Made by a program: the position numbers and the translations under genes. Below the pieces are notes generated by a model, which did no database searches, was not told the origin of the DNA, and saw only the letters and a program-made list of their open reading frames with translations. A DNA stretch of 64,000 nucleotides from Porphyromonadaceae bacterium UBA7203 (GTDB lineage Bacteria > Bacteroidota > Bacteroidia > Bacteroidales > Muribaculaceae), in NCBI GenBank assembly GCA_002490725.1, contig DKUN01000012.1, forward strand, positions 163,965 through 227,964, given 5' to 3'. Of this stretch, positions 34,443-43,714 are shown in pieces. Position 1 is the first letter of the stretch. Every line of letters starts with the position of its first letter.

Positions 34443-36398
34443 ATGAAAAAGTTCATATCAGCCACCCTGTCGATTCTGATTATTTCACTGGCCGCATCGG
34501 CCCGGAGCAACCCCAAGGCCGACCTTGACGCGTTTCGCAGCGCGTCGGCCAACGGCACTCCTGGTGTCAGCGCCTATGAGTCGCTCTACAGAGCTTTCGA
34601 AGGCTACCGGCAGATGGCAGCCACGGTCGAGCCGCGCAGCGACATGGAGCGTCAGTGCCGCTCGGCGCTGCTCGAAATCTATCCGCGCCTGGCCGACGGC
34701 GCCTACTTCTACGCGTCGGCCAACGACAAAGAGGCCGTGCTGAGATTCGCCTGCGCCTATGTCGACGTGTCGCTGGTGCCATTTCTCGACTCCGACGGTC
34801 TGCAGCGCAGCAGCCAGTATCCGGTTCTGTCTAACCTCGCCGCCACCAATCTCTATAACCGCCGCGAGTATGAACGGTCAATCAGATATTTCCAGGCCTA
34901 TCTCGAAAGCGGCGACCCTACCAACCGCGAGCGCGCGTTCGAGGGGCTGGCGCGCTGCTACTTCGAAAAGAAAGACTATGGCTATGCCGCCAACATATGC
35001 CATCAGGCCACGCAGTTCTATCCGCGCAACTGGAATCTGCTCATAATCGGCATCGAATCGGCAGGCCATAACGGCAACGACAGCGAGATGGGCCAGATGC
35101 TCAGCCGGGCCATTGCCCTGCAGCCGGGCCACAAGGGGCTCTGGGAGTATCAGGGCAAGCTGCACGAGCGCCAAAAGCGCTATGTCGACGCCGCGGCAGC
35201 GTTTGAGCGCGTGTGTGCCGGCGGCAACGCGAGCCTCGACCAGTATAGCCACCTGGCTTTCAACTACTACAACGCCGCCACCCTGCTCTACACCAAAGCC
35301 ATGAGCGAAGGGCGTGCCACAACCGAGGCCAACGCCATGTTTAAAAAGGCGGCTCCACTGCTGAAAACTGTGCTCGACGCCAAACCCTTTGCCGCCAACG
35401 TGGCCCGCGCGCTCGCTTTCTGCTACAGTGCCACCAGCGACGCCACCCGCCTGCAGGAGGCCAACAACACCCTGGCCACTCTCCACTCGCCGACGGTCGA
35501 CTTCGGCGCCCTGCCCACGCTTGAGCGCAACTACACTCCATCGGTCGAGCTCAACCCGGTGTCGGCGGCCGAAACTTCGTCGATTGCACGCGGCGAGCCC
35601 GACAGACTGATTGCCGACGTTGACATCAACATTCCCGAAACCGGGCTGAAGCGCAACAATACCTGCGTGGTCATCATCTCCAACGAGGAGTATTACAACA
35701 AAGACATACCCAAAGTGGACTTCGCGCGCAGAGACGGCGAGATTTTCCGCGAATATTGCCGCAAGACGCTCGGAGTGCCCGACGAGCAGATTCACTTCTG
35801 CACCGACGCGCCCATGGGCATCATGAAGAAAGAGGTCGACTACCTTCAGCGGCGATGCGGCATCGACCCGGGCAAGGTTGACGTGATTTTCTACTATGCA
35901 GGCCACGGACTGCCAAACCCGACCGAGTCGCGCAGCTACCTGCTCCCCTACGACGGCGAAAACGGCGACTACTCGACCTGCTACGACCTGGAGCATCTCT
36001 ATGCGCAATTCGACGCCATGAACGCGCGGTCGGTCACCGTGTTTCTCGACGCCTGCTTTTCGGGGCGCAAGCGCGGCAACGGCATGATTTCGGCGGGTCG
36101 CTACGTCCACAAAAAAGAAGCCGACGTAAAGGCCAAGGGCAACACGGTAGTGTTCAGCGCCGCATCGAACGACGAGGCCGCCCTGCCCTACGATGAAAAG
36201 GGCCACGGCATGTTTACCTACCATCTGCTGAAAATTCTGCAGGAGAGCCGCGGCGACATCACCCTCGACGAGCTCGGCCGGAGGTTGAGCCACGACGTAA
36301 GCCTCAAGGTCATGAACATGAACAAGAAACAGACACCCAACGTGCACGCGGCGGCCGGCCTCGGCTCGAGCTGGAAGTCACGCCGACTCATTGACTGA
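34443..36398 (+). CDS. Exported TPR-caspase family (C14) protease
   Basis: A 651-residue protein with a signal peptide (residues 1-20). Residues 85-370 hold TPR-like helical repeats (SIRYFQAYLESGDPTNRERA, GLARCYFEKKDYGYAANIC). Residues 410-640 are a caspase-fold domain: NTCVVIISNEEYYN starts it, the catalytic histidine is His488 in YYAGHGLP, and the catalytic cysteine is Cys538 in FLDACFSG, followed by FSAASNDEAALPYDEKGHGMFTYHLL. Both dyad residues are intact. Caspase-like proteases in bacteria are often tied to effector or signalling roles; an exported one is less usual. It is coupled to a propeller/OmpA-like gene upstream and a DUF4384-like gene three genes down. Confidence 0.88.
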   Translation: MKKFISATLSILIISLAASARSNPKADLDAFRSASANGTPGVSAYESLYRAFEGYRQMAATVEPRSDMERQCRSALLEIYPRLADGAYFYASANDKEAVLRFACAYVDVSLVPFLDSDGLQRSSQYPVLSNLAATNLYNRREYERSIRYFQAYLESGDPTNRERAFEGLARCYFEKKDYGYAANICHQATQFYPRNWNLLIIGIESAGHNGNDSEMGQMLSRAIALQPGHKGLWEYQGKLHERQKRYVDAAAAFERVCAGGNASLDQYSHLAFNYYNAATLLYTKAMSEGRATTEANAMFKKAAPLLKTVLDAKPFAANVARALAFCYSATSDATRLQEANNTLATLHSPTVDFGALPTLERNYTPSVELNPVSAAETSSIARGEPDRLIADVDINIPETGLKRNNTCVVIISNEEYYNKDIPKVDFARRDGEIFREYCRKTLGVPDEQIHFCTDAPMGIMKKEVDYLQRRCGIDPGKVDVIFYYAGHGLPNPTESRSYLLPYDGENGDYSTCYDLEHLYAQFDAMNARSVTVFLDACFSGRKRGNGMISAGRYVHKKEADVKAKGNTVVFSAASNDEAALPYDEKGHGMFTYHLLKILQESRGDITLDELGRRLSHDVSLKVMNMNKKQTPNVHAAAGLGSSWKSRRLID

Positions 36399-36439
36399 AC
36401 TACCAAAACATTCTAACCACAATAACCAACATCATCACA

Positions 36440-37174
36440 ATGAAAAAATTACTTACCCTGGCGGCAGCGGCCGCAATGACCGTGGCCGGAGCCTTCGCAC
36501 AAGAGTCGCAGCGCACGGTCCACGGCTTCGTGATCGACAACAACGGCAACCCCATAGCGGGCGCTGAGGTGACCGCCACCGGCGGCGGAGCGAGCGCTAT
36601 TTCCGATGCTGACGGCTCATTCACCATGCAGGTGTCGCCCTTCCTGAAAACCCTCACCGCAACCTACTCCGGCATGGCCTCTAAGAAAATCAAAGTCGAC
36701 TTCAACTCCGACATCATCATTGCCCTGAAAGAGCAGTGGCGCACACGCGCATTCGCCAACGCAATCGGCAATATCTGTGTAAACTCATACGCCAACGGCG
36801 GTGGCGGCGGTGTTATGGGCGGTGTTATAGGCAAATGGGGCGGCTACGGCAAAGTAACCGTCGACAACAACGCATCCATCACCGCAACCGCCGGAGTAAT
36901 CAAGGGTATCACTCCCAAAATCTACGCTTTTGTCGGCGTTGGCTTTGGCTCAGCTTACTGGGAGTATTGGAGCCACTATAGCTACTACAACGGCTATTCT
37001 TACCAATTTGAGGACTTGTCCGAATCAGGCCATGATGCCGGCTTTGCGATTGAATTCGGCGGAATTCTCAAACTGTCGAAACACTTCAACCTGATGATCG
37101 GTTACACCCCGGTCTTTGTTCCTGACGACGAAAGCAGCCACAACATCAACATCGGCTGCGGCTATGTTTTCTGA
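36440..37174 (+). CDS. Outer-membrane protein with carboxypeptidase regulatory-like domain
   Basis: A 244-residue protein with a signal peptide ending near AFA-Q21. Residues 25-95 form a CarboxypepD_reg-like domain (VHGFVIDNNGNPIAGAEVTATGGGASAISDADGSF), then glycine-rich and barrel-like strands (GVIGKWGGYGKVTV, YAFVGVGFGSAYWEYW, NLMIGYTPVFV), with terminal CGYVF. It lies 41 bases after the caspase gene. A small outer-membrane barrel is likely; the partner is unknown. Confidence 0.8.
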   Translation: MKKLLTLAAAAAMTVAGAFAQESQRTVHGFVIDNNGNPIAGAEVTATGGGASAISDADGSFTMQVSPFLKTLTATYSGMASKKIKVDFNSDIIIALKEQWRTRAFANAIGNICVNSYANGGGGGVMGGVIGKWGGYGKVTVDNNASITATAGVIKGITPKIYAFVGVGFGSAYWEYWSHYSYYNGYSYQFEDLSESGHDAGFAIEFGGILKLSKHFNLMIGYTPVFVPDDESSHNINIGCGYVF

Positions 37175-37202
37175 TTTTCAACTCATTTTAAAAAACACAA
37201 TC

Positions 37203-37856
37203 ATGAAGAAACTGATTTTGCTGGCGCTATGCTCAATAATCGCAGGCCCCGCCATCATGACCGCCTCGGCCAAGGAACCGTCGACCAAGGACCTCGTTGA
37301 AGAGACCCGCAAGAAAATGAAGACCGACAAGCTCGCAAAGAAAGAGGTTAAAAGACTCACTAATGAGCGCTGGTTGGCATTTGAAGGCACTGACCCCCTT
37401 GAAATCCAGCAATCAAAACAGATTGCCTACAGCAACACCACCGACGAAAACGGCGAAGTACTGTTTTTCATGGGCAACGGCTCGTTTACTACCAACGACA
37501 AAGGCGCGGCCCTGAAATTCGCTAAAAAGCGTGCGTATCTCGACATTGCCGAACAGCTTGAAACCAAAATCGGCGCGGCCGGCAACATGGAACTGGATGC
37601 CAGCGGCGCAGGCGACACCAATGTCTCGACCAACAAGAACAGCGAATCGGCCAAATCGTTAGTGGCCCAGAAACTGTCGGGAGTGCGCCCCGTAGTGCAG
37701 ATGTATCGCAAATCAGGCTCTCAGTATGAGGTCAACGTCGTTGTGTTCTACAGCCGTGAACGAGCCAAGGAAGCCGCCGCCGAAGCTTATGGCAAGGCCT
37801 ACCAGGGCAACCCCGAGCTGCTTGAACGCGCCCGCAAGGCCCTCGAGGAACTATAA
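37203..37856 (+). CDS. Exported LPP20-like protein
   Basis: A 217-residue protein with a signal peptide (MKKLILLALCSIIAGPAIMTASA). The region GNGSFTTNDKGAALKFAKKRAYLDIAEQLETKI, with a later VVQMYRKSGSQYEVNVVVFYS, has the LPP20-type alpha/beta pattern in which a family helix with A-x-x-x-A-x-x-x-I-A precedes a strand. The next gene has the same fold at its N terminus. The start at 37203 follows the previous stop by 28 bases. Function unknown. Confidence 0.72.
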   Translation: MKKLILLALCSIIAGPAIMTASAKEPSTKDLVEETRKKMKTDKLAKKEVKRLTNERWLAFEGTDPLEIQQSKQIAYSNTTDENGEVLFFMGNGSFTTNDKGAALKFAKKRAYLDIAEQLETKIGAAGNMELDASGAGDTNVSTNKNSESAKSLVAQKLSGVRPVVQMYRKSGSQYEVNVVVFYSRERAKEAAAEAYGKAYQGNPELLERARKALEEL

Positions 37857-37863
37857 TCTCACC

Positions 37864-38796
37864 GTGAAGACACTCACACTTCTGACATCTTCCCTGCTGA
37901 CACTGATTCTTTCTGTCTCCGCCATGGGGGCCGACAAGGTCAAGGTCAGCGGGGAAGCCGTCTATTACGCCCCCGAATCAGAGTCGCCCGCCGAGGCGAA
38001 ACGCAAGGTCATTGAAATGGCCCGAATCGACGCCCTGGAAAAAGCCTTCGGCACCGTCATGTCCTCGCAAGACATGATTATGACCTCCGAATGCGAAAGC
38101 CGCGCCATGTCGCTGGGCATCAGCGACGTCAACGGCGAATGGCTCGCCGACCGCAAAGACCCCGCAGTGACCGACGAACGCGCCGGACGCGAGTATATCT
38201 ACCGGGCCAAAGTCGAGGGATGGGCCCGCGCCATCGACGCCGACCGCATCGAAATCGACTCGCGCCTGCTCATAAACGGCTGCGACAAAAACCGCAGCAT
38301 GGTGCGCGACAACACCTTCTATAGCGGCGACGAAATGTTTCTCTACTTCAATTCGCCGGTCAACGGATGGCTCGCCGTTTACCTCGGCGACGATGACGAG
38401 GCGCTGACAATGCAGTGTCTGCTCCCCTACGACGGCCAGAGCACCGGCTCATATCCCGTCAAGGCCAACAGCGAATACGTATTCTTTGCCAAGGAGCTCG
38501 CCGAACCCGAAGTAGCGGAGCTGGCGGCCGGCCTCGTAATGGAGTCACGCAAAGCCGTAGACTTCAACGTGCTCTATGTCATATTCTCGCCCAACGAGTT
38601 CTCGGGCACCGGGTCGGTTGAAAACCAATCGCGCGAGCACACCACGCTTACAGCCGACGGCGAGGTCAACCTGATGCCCCGCGAAACCGAGTTCAAGCGA
38701 TTTCAGAAGTGGCTCGGCAAGAAAAGAATATCCGACCGGAAGATGCAGGTAATAAAAACTGTCATATCCATCAAAAAAACCGACCGTCAGCCGTGA
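37864..38796 (+). CDS. Exported LPP20-like/DUF4384-like protein
   Basis: A 310-residue protein starting at GTG, with a signal peptide (VKTLTLLTSSLLTLILSVSAMG). Residues 25-140 resemble the LPP20 fold (SPAEAKRKVIEMARIDALEKAFGTVMSS ... YIYRAKVEGWARAI). Residues 165-270 match the DUF4384 pattern: NTFYSGDEMFLYFNSPVNGWLAVYLGD ... MQCLLPYDGQ ... VYFVI. DUF4384 domains are found fused to caspase domains in other bacteria; here the caspase is encoded three genes upstream. The gene lies 7 bases after the LPP20-like gene. Confidence 0.75.
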   Translation: MKTLTLLTSSLLTLILSVSAMGADKVKVSGEAVYYAPESESPAEAKRKVIEMARIDALEKAFGTVMSSQDMIMTSECESRAMSLGISDVNGEWLADRKDPAVTDERAGREYIYRAKVEGWARAIDADRIEIDSRLLINGCDKNRSMVRDNTFYSGDEMFLYFNSPVNGWLAVYLGDDDEALTMQCLLPYDGQSTGSYPVKANSEYVFFAKELAEPEVAELAAGLVMESRKAVDFNVLYVIFSPNEFSGTGSVENQSREHTTLTADGEVNLMPRETEFKRFQKWLGKKRISDRKMQVIKTVISIKKTDRQP

Positions 38797-38830
38797 ACTT
38801 TTAGGGGTGCCGGGAGGTTTGTAGGGTGTT

Positions 38831-40216
38831 ATGAAATGGTTCGTACTCCTGACCTGCAGCGCCCTTCTGGCCGGATGCGGCGGCCCGCAGCCCGGCAACG
38901 GCGGCGGCTTCGACATGTCTGGCCCCTGCTCGATTCCCGACACGCTGCGCATAGGCACCCTCTACTCGCCAACGTCGTTTTTCATATATCGCGGAGACTC
39001 GCTCGGCATTGATTACGACATGGCACGCTCGCTGGCCGACAACCTTGACCGCCCGATGACGCTGAGTGTAGGGCGCTCGCTGCCACAGCTGATAGCCATG
39101 CTCGACTCGGGCAAAATCGACCTTATAGCCGCGCCGGTGCCGGTAACGGCCGAATATTCCGACCGGGTGACCCATTGCGGCTATGACAACATAAACCGCC
39201 AGGTGCTGATTCAGCGCACACCGCCGGGTCGTGAACCGGAAATCACCGACGTGACCCAGCTGCCCGGCAAGGATGTCTACGTGCTCGCCGACTCAAAATA
39301 TGACTTCCGGCTGCAGAACCTCAGCGACGAACTCGGAGGCGGCATCAACATTCATCGGCTCGGACCCGACTCGATAGCTCCCGAGGACCTGATCGACATG
39401 GTTGCCGACGGACGCATCCCCCTGGCCGTGCTGAACTCCGACCTGGCCCGACTCCACGGCAGCTATCACGCCAATATCAACACGGACGTGGCCCTGTCGC
39501 TCGACCAGCGCGAAACGTGGGCCGTTGCTCCCGGCAACGCATGCCTGGCCGACTCAATCGACGCCTGGGCACGCCGAGCCGAGCCCTCCAAGGCCCGCGC
39601 CGACCTGCTGAAGCGCTATTATCAGCTCGAAAAAATGGACGGGCGGCTCACTTACGGTAAAATCGACTTCTCGGACGGAACCATGTCGCCGAAATACGAC
39701 AAACTGTTCAAACGTTATGCGCCCACAATCAACTGGGACTGGCGCATGCTCGCCGCGCAAGCCTACACCGAAAGCCGCTTCAACCCCAAGGCGCGCTCCT
39801 TTGCCGGCGCCCGCGGCCTGATGCAGATAATGCCGCGCACCGGACGCAGCTACGGCCTGCGCAACGCCAACGACCCGGAACAGTCGGTGCGCGCAGCCGT
39901 CAGCTATCTCGACGACCTCAACCGCATGTTTGAATCAAAAGTGCCCGACGCCGACGAACGCAAAAAATTCATCCTCGCAAGCTATAACGCCGGCCAGGGC
40001 CACATTTTCGACGCCATGAGGCTGGCCGAAAAAATCGGCCTCGACCCTCAGAAATGGGACGACAATGTAGAAAAAACAGTGCTGATGCTCGCAAATCCGC
40101 AACATTATAATGATAATGTCGTAAAATATGGCTATCTTCGCGGACGAGAAACCTTCGACTACGTTGACCGTATTCTCAAGCTATACAACCTCGGCAAAAC
40201 AGCCGTACCCGTCTGA
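38831..40216 (+). CDS. mltF: Membrane-bound lytic murein transglycosylase F-like lipoprotein
   Basis: A 461-residue protein with a lipobox (LLAGCG, Cys16). Residues 40-270 form a periplasmic solute-binding (SBP_bac_3) domain (LRIGTLYSPTSFFIY ... GIDYDMARSLA). Residues 285-430 are a lysozyme-like SLT domain: the catalytic glutamate is in AYTESRFNP, followed by GARGLMQIMP and ILASYNAGQGHIFDAM. This is the MltF architecture; the enzyme cleaves peptidoglycan glycan chains. It lies 34 bases after the DUF4384-like gene and may be co-transcribed. Confidence 0.93.
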   Translation: MKWFVLLTCSALLAGCGGPQPGNGGGFDMSGPCSIPDTLRIGTLYSPTSFFIYRGDSLGIDYDMARSLADNLDRPMTLSVGRSLPQLIAMLDSGKIDLIAAPVPVTAEYSDRVTHCGYDNINRQVLIQRTPPGREPEITDVTQLPGKDVYVLADSKYDFRLQNLSDELGGGINIHRLGPDSIAPEDLIDMVADGRIPLAVLNSDLARLHGSYHANINTDVALSLDQRETWAVAPGNACLADSIDAWARRAEPSKARADLLKRYYQLEKMDGRLTYGKIDFSDGTMSPKYDKLFKRYAPTINWDWRMLAAQAYTESRFNPKARSFAGARGLMQIMPRTGRSYGLRNANDPEQSVRAAVSYLDDLNRMFESKVPDADERKKFILASYNAGQGHIFDAMRLAEKIGLDPQKWDDNVEKTVLMLANPQHYNDNVVKYGYLRGRETFDYVDRILKLYNLGKTAVPV

Positions 40217-40256
40217 CAACTAACTTTATACAATATACGTTTCAACCGACCGAAAA

Positions 40257-40808
40257 ATGAAAAAATCAATTATCCGCCCCATCATTCTGATGACGGTATG
40301 CGCCTCCATGGCCATGACCTCATGTATCGGCAGCTTCACGTTGACCAAACGCCTCATGTCGTGGAACGAAACCATCGGCAACAAGGTAGTGAACGAACTC
40401 GTATTCTTAGCCTTCTGGATTCTGCCCGTCTATGAAGTATCGGCCCTCGCCGACATTCTCGTAATCAACAGCATCGAATTCTGGAGCGGCGACAACCCCA
40501 TGGCCTGCGGCACCAAGCGCATTGACGGCAACGACGGCCAGCGCTACATGGTGAAGTGCGACGGTAAAGGCTACGACATCGTCAACGAAAACGACGGCTC
40601 GATCGTACGCCTCGACTTCGACTCCGAAGCCCGCCGCTGGGACGTGACCACCCCCGCCGGAGAAACCTACGAGCTGATGACCTTCATCGACGACAGCCAC
40701 GTGACGCTCCCCGCCGCCGACGGCACCCGTCAGACCGTTTCGCTCGACGATGCCGGCCTCTACGCCTACCGCGCATCAGCTTCGGCCCCTCTCCTCGCCG
40801 CCAACTGA
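40257..40808 (+). CDS. DUF3332 family lipoprotein
   Basis: A 183-residue protein with a lipobox TSC-I near residue 23, then GSFTLTKRLMSWNETIGNKVVNELVFLAFWILPVYEVSALAD, the pattern of DUF3332 with a membrane-buried hydrophobic stretch (about 45-65), and a C-terminal beta region. Such proteins are common in Bacteroidetes and their role is unknown. It ends the seven-gene same-strand run and is followed by a strong terminator. Confidence 0.82.
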   Translation: MKKSIIRPIILMTVCASMAMTSCIGSFTLTKRLMSWNETIGNKVVNELVFLAFWILPVYEVSALADILVINSIEFWSGDNPMACGTKRIDGNDGQRYMVKCDGKGYDIVNENDGSIVRLDFDSEARRWDVTTPAGETYELMTFIDDSHVTLPAADGTRQTVSLDDAGLYAYRASASAPLLAAN

Positions 40809-40830
40809 AACTGACATCACTCCACCACTC

Positions 40831-40869
40831 AAAAAGCCGCACTCCCGCCACGGGAAAGTGCGGCTTTTC
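40831..40869 (+). terminator. Rho-independent terminator
   Basis: Stem AAAAGCCGCACT with AGTGCGGCTTTT around a short CCC/GGG-containing loop, ending in TTTT. It closes the envelope gene run. Confidence 0.88.
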
Positions 40870-40903
40870 GCAATTTCAATCATCAGATTCAGAAAAAAAT
40901 CAG

Positions 40904-40911
40904 TACCTTTG
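40904..40911 (+). promoter_or_regulatory. -7 promoter element, TACCTTTG
   Basis: Exact TAnnTTTG match 40 bases before the acyltransferase start. Confidence 0.55.
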
Positions 40912-40950
40912 CCAATATAATTTCCACCACGATTAACCACCTACACAACT

Positions 40951-42027
40951 TTGCTGCCCAAATCTGACCGGCCGTTTCACTATATAGCCCATGACAACAA
41001 CATGGGCATTGTCAGATATTATCTCAGCATATACGTAGTCATCGCCCATGCGGTAACGTTAGGCCGCCTTGACCTGACTTTGCCATTCAGCACCACCGCC
41101 ATTGTCGGCAGTTTCTTTGCCCTGTCGGGATTCCTGCTGTTTCCCTCATTCCAGAAAAAACCGACGTGGCGCCACTACGTCTCCAGGCGTGCAAGAAGAA
41201 TTCTGCCGCCTTATTTCCTGATAGTAATTCTATGCGCCCTGCTTTTATCGACAGTCAGCATGCTGCCCCTGCAGGAATATTTCGGCAACAGCGGTCTATG
41301 GAAATACCTTGCGGCAAACCTTTCGTTCATGAATTTCGCCCATCCCGACCTGCCGGGAGTATTTATCGGCGACCAATATGTCACATCGGCTGTCAACGGC
41401 TCGCTCTGGACCATGAAAGGCGAATGGGCCTGCTATCTGTCGGTTCCGTTCGTATTCCTGGCCATAAAGAAATATCCTCGCTTCGGCGGCATCATATTGC
41501 TCTCAATTATTGCATTTGCTCTGATTAGTGCCGCCACATGTTACCACCTCGAGGAACTTAAAGACCGCAATATCTACGGCATAATCGGCAAACAATTCGG
41601 CCACCTGCTTGTGTATTTCTACATCGGTGCGCTCATTAACTATTACTATCCTGTCTTTATAAAATACCGGTGGTATATACCGATAGTCAGCATTGGGTTG
41701 ATTGTATTCGGCGATTACATACCTCAGTATTATTTGATTATACAGCCGTTTGCCACATCAGCTCTTACCCTGTGGGCTTCCATGACAGGCAAGTGGGGCG
41801 TACGCTTAAGTCGCCACGACAACGTTTCATACGACATCTATCTGTTTCATTTCCCGATTATTCAACTGCTTGTTTACTACGGCATCGCTGACAGAATCAA
41901 TCCGATTCTCTTCATTATACTATCAATCGCGCTTACAGCTCTCCTCGCCGTTACATCGTGGAATCTTGTAGGCAAGCGTTTCTCTAAAAGCAAGCCGACT
42001 CCGCCATGCTCCGAATCAAACGGATAG
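40951..42027 (+). CDS. Acyltransferase 3 family membrane protein
   Basis: A 358-residue membrane protein with about ten helices. It opens with DNNMGIVRYYLSIYVVIAHAV, holding the catalytic-type histidine, followed by FFALSGFLLF and HYVSRRARRILPPYF, all hallmarks of the OafA/acyltransferase-3 family that adds acetyl or other acyl groups to cell-surface sugars. A TTG at 40951 is chosen because DNN before the first ATG (41002) looks conserved; the ATG start is possible. It overlaps the next gene by 22 bases. Both have lower GC than neighbours. Confidence 0.88.
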   Translation: MLPKSDRPFHYIAHDNNMGIVRYYLSIYVVIAHAVTLGRLDLTLPFSTTAIVGSFFALSGFLLFPSFQKKPTWRHYVSRRARRILPPYFLIVILCALLLSTVSMLPLQEYFGNSGLWKYLAANLSFMNFAHPDLPGVFIGDQYVTSAVNGSLWTMKGEWACYLSVPFVFLAIKKYPRFGGIILLSIIAFALISAATCYHLEELKDRNIYGIIGKQFGHLLVYFYIGALINYYYPVFIKYRWYIPIVSIGLIVFGDYIPQYYLIIQPFATSALTLWASMTGKWGVRLSRHDNVSYDIYLFHFPIIQLLVYYGIADRINPILFIILSIALTALLAVTSWNLVGKRFSKSKPTPPCSESNG

Positions 42028-43706
42028 TTGATAATATAAAGTCATACGTCTGCGCCAACAGGGTGCTGTTTATGTGCCTTTGGATTACATCCGCGTGGAG
42101 CATCATCGACGTGCCGTTTTCCTCACTATACGGGTTCCCGACGGCCTTCAGCATAGCATATGTTGTAAGTATCGGGGCTTTTAAGGCCATGCTGCTGTGC
42201 GCAATCTGCATGCTTGTAGGCCGAAACCCTATGATTGTAAAAGTTTTATGGCGCGTAGTGTTATTTCTATACGTCGCTTTAAGCCTGACCAACTGCTTAT
42301 GCTTTGCGCTCTATGGATTCGGCATATCGCGCAGATTATTCATCATAATCGCCCAGACCAACCCGATTGAGCTTCGTGAATTCATGCCCGACCTGGCCGA
42401 CAACATCATGGCATTGTGTCGTAATATCGGTCTATTGATTTCAGTTGCACTGGCCGCAGTCGCACTGGCCGCTTCCGTTCGCCATATAAGAGCCCGGGCC
42501 TTCATGACCATTGCCGGAGTCATATCGGCAATCGGAGCCGTTACGCTCGCGTGGTTCATGCTTACGTTCCAATATGGCCGAATGTCAAACTTCGTGAGCC
42601 TGCGCGCGCCGCAATATCTCAACGAGACATTGCAGACCAAGCGCGCCTATGACATGCTGGCCGACCGCTTGCTTCCGTTTCCCGACCCCGGGCAGGTCAA
42701 ATCCGAGCGTCTGCCGGTCAATATCGTCATGGTTATCGGAGAATCCGCGTCGCGGAACCACCATTCGCTGTATGGCTACGAACTGCCGACCACACCGCAC
42801 CTTGATTCCATCAGAGAGCAGCTCACTATTTTCACTGACGCCATAGGCTCGTCGTGCGGAACCGTAGGAAACATGGAACGTATACTGACGTTTAAGGACG
42901 ATGACCTTACGTGCAACGACTGGTATAAGTTTCCGGGAATAATTGACCTGTTCAGAAACGCAGGCTATAAAACCTATTATCTGTCGAATCAGGAAAAGAT
43001 GGGCCTGACATGCGACGCTTTCGGCGCCATGGCCGCCACGGCCGACGTTGTGACCTATGCCGGAGTGTTGGTGCGCGAGGATGCTCTGTCATATAAACAT
43101 GACGATGTATTATTGCCAGAGATACACAAGGCGCTTAACGATTCAACCGCCGATTTCCGGTTTATAATAGCCCATCTGTTGGGTTCGCATACTCAATATA
43201 ACATGCGTTTCCCTGAAACATTTGCCAAATTCAGTGCGGCCGACGAACTGACATTTCGCAATAATCACCCATGGCTTAACAAGGCCAAGGCTCAGAAAAT
43301 TGCCGACTACGACAATTCCATAGCTTTCACAGACTCGATACTGCGCAATCTGATTGACTCAATTGGCGCCATCGAGGCTCCGACGGTATTCTTATATTTC
43401 AGCGACCACGGCGAGCACGTTTACGACACCAAAGACTTTATAGGACGCGAAGAAAAATACGTTGAAATTCCTCTGTTTTTCTATCTGAACAAGGCATATC
43501 GGAATCTTTATCCGGATATGTGCCGCAGACTTAACGAAGCGCGCAATCTGCCCGTATCTTCGGCAAACATCATATATCCGCTTATGACCGTCAGCGGCAC
43601 CTCATATCCTCGCTATAACGCCGAAAACGACTTCTTGTCGCCTCGGTTCAAAGTGCGCAGGCGCAATGTCGACGAGCAACCCTGGGCCTACGACCACTGC
43701 CGGTAA
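42006..43706 (+). CDS. Phosphoethanolamine transferase (EptA-like)
   Basis: A 566-residue inner-membrane enzyme: five membrane helices in residues 15-190, then a sulfatase-fold periplasmic domain. NIVMVIGESASRNHHSLYGY opens the domain with the metal glutamate, the nucleophile threonine is expected in SSCGTVGNMERILTF, AHLLGSHTQY and YFSDHGEHVYD carry further metal ligands. These enzymes move phosphoethanolamine from phosphatidylethanolamine to lipid A or other glycans. The lower GC and the acyltransferase partner suggest an acquired surface-modification pair. Confidence 0.9.
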   Translation: MLRIKRIVDNIKSYVCANRVLFMCLWITSAWSIIDVPFSSLYGFPTAFSIAYVVSIGAFKAMLLCAICMLVGRNPMIVKVLWRVVLFLYVALSLTNCLCFALYGFGISRRLFIIIAQTNPIELREFMPDLADNIMALCRNIGLLISVALAAVALAASVRHIRARAFMTIAGVISAIGAVTLAWFMLTFQYGRMSNFVSLRAPQYLNETLQTKRAYDMLADRLLPFPDPGQVKSERLPVNIVMVIGESASRNHHSLYGYELPTTPHLDSIREQLTIFTDAIGSSCGTVGNMERILTFKDDDLTCNDWYKFPGIIDLFRNAGYKTYYLSNQEKMGLTCDAFGAMAATADVVTYAGVLVREDALSYKHDDVLLPEIHKALNDSTADFRFIIAHLLGSHTQYNMRFPETFAKFSAADELTFRNNHPWLNKAKAQKIADYDNSIAFTDSILRNLIDSIGAIEAPTVFLYFSDHGEHVYDTKDFIGREEKYVEIPLFFYLNKAYRNLYPDMCRRLNEARNLPVSSANIIYPLMTVSGTSYPRYNAENDFLSPRFKVRRRNVDEQPWAYDHCR

Positions 43707-43714
43707 AGCGCTCT

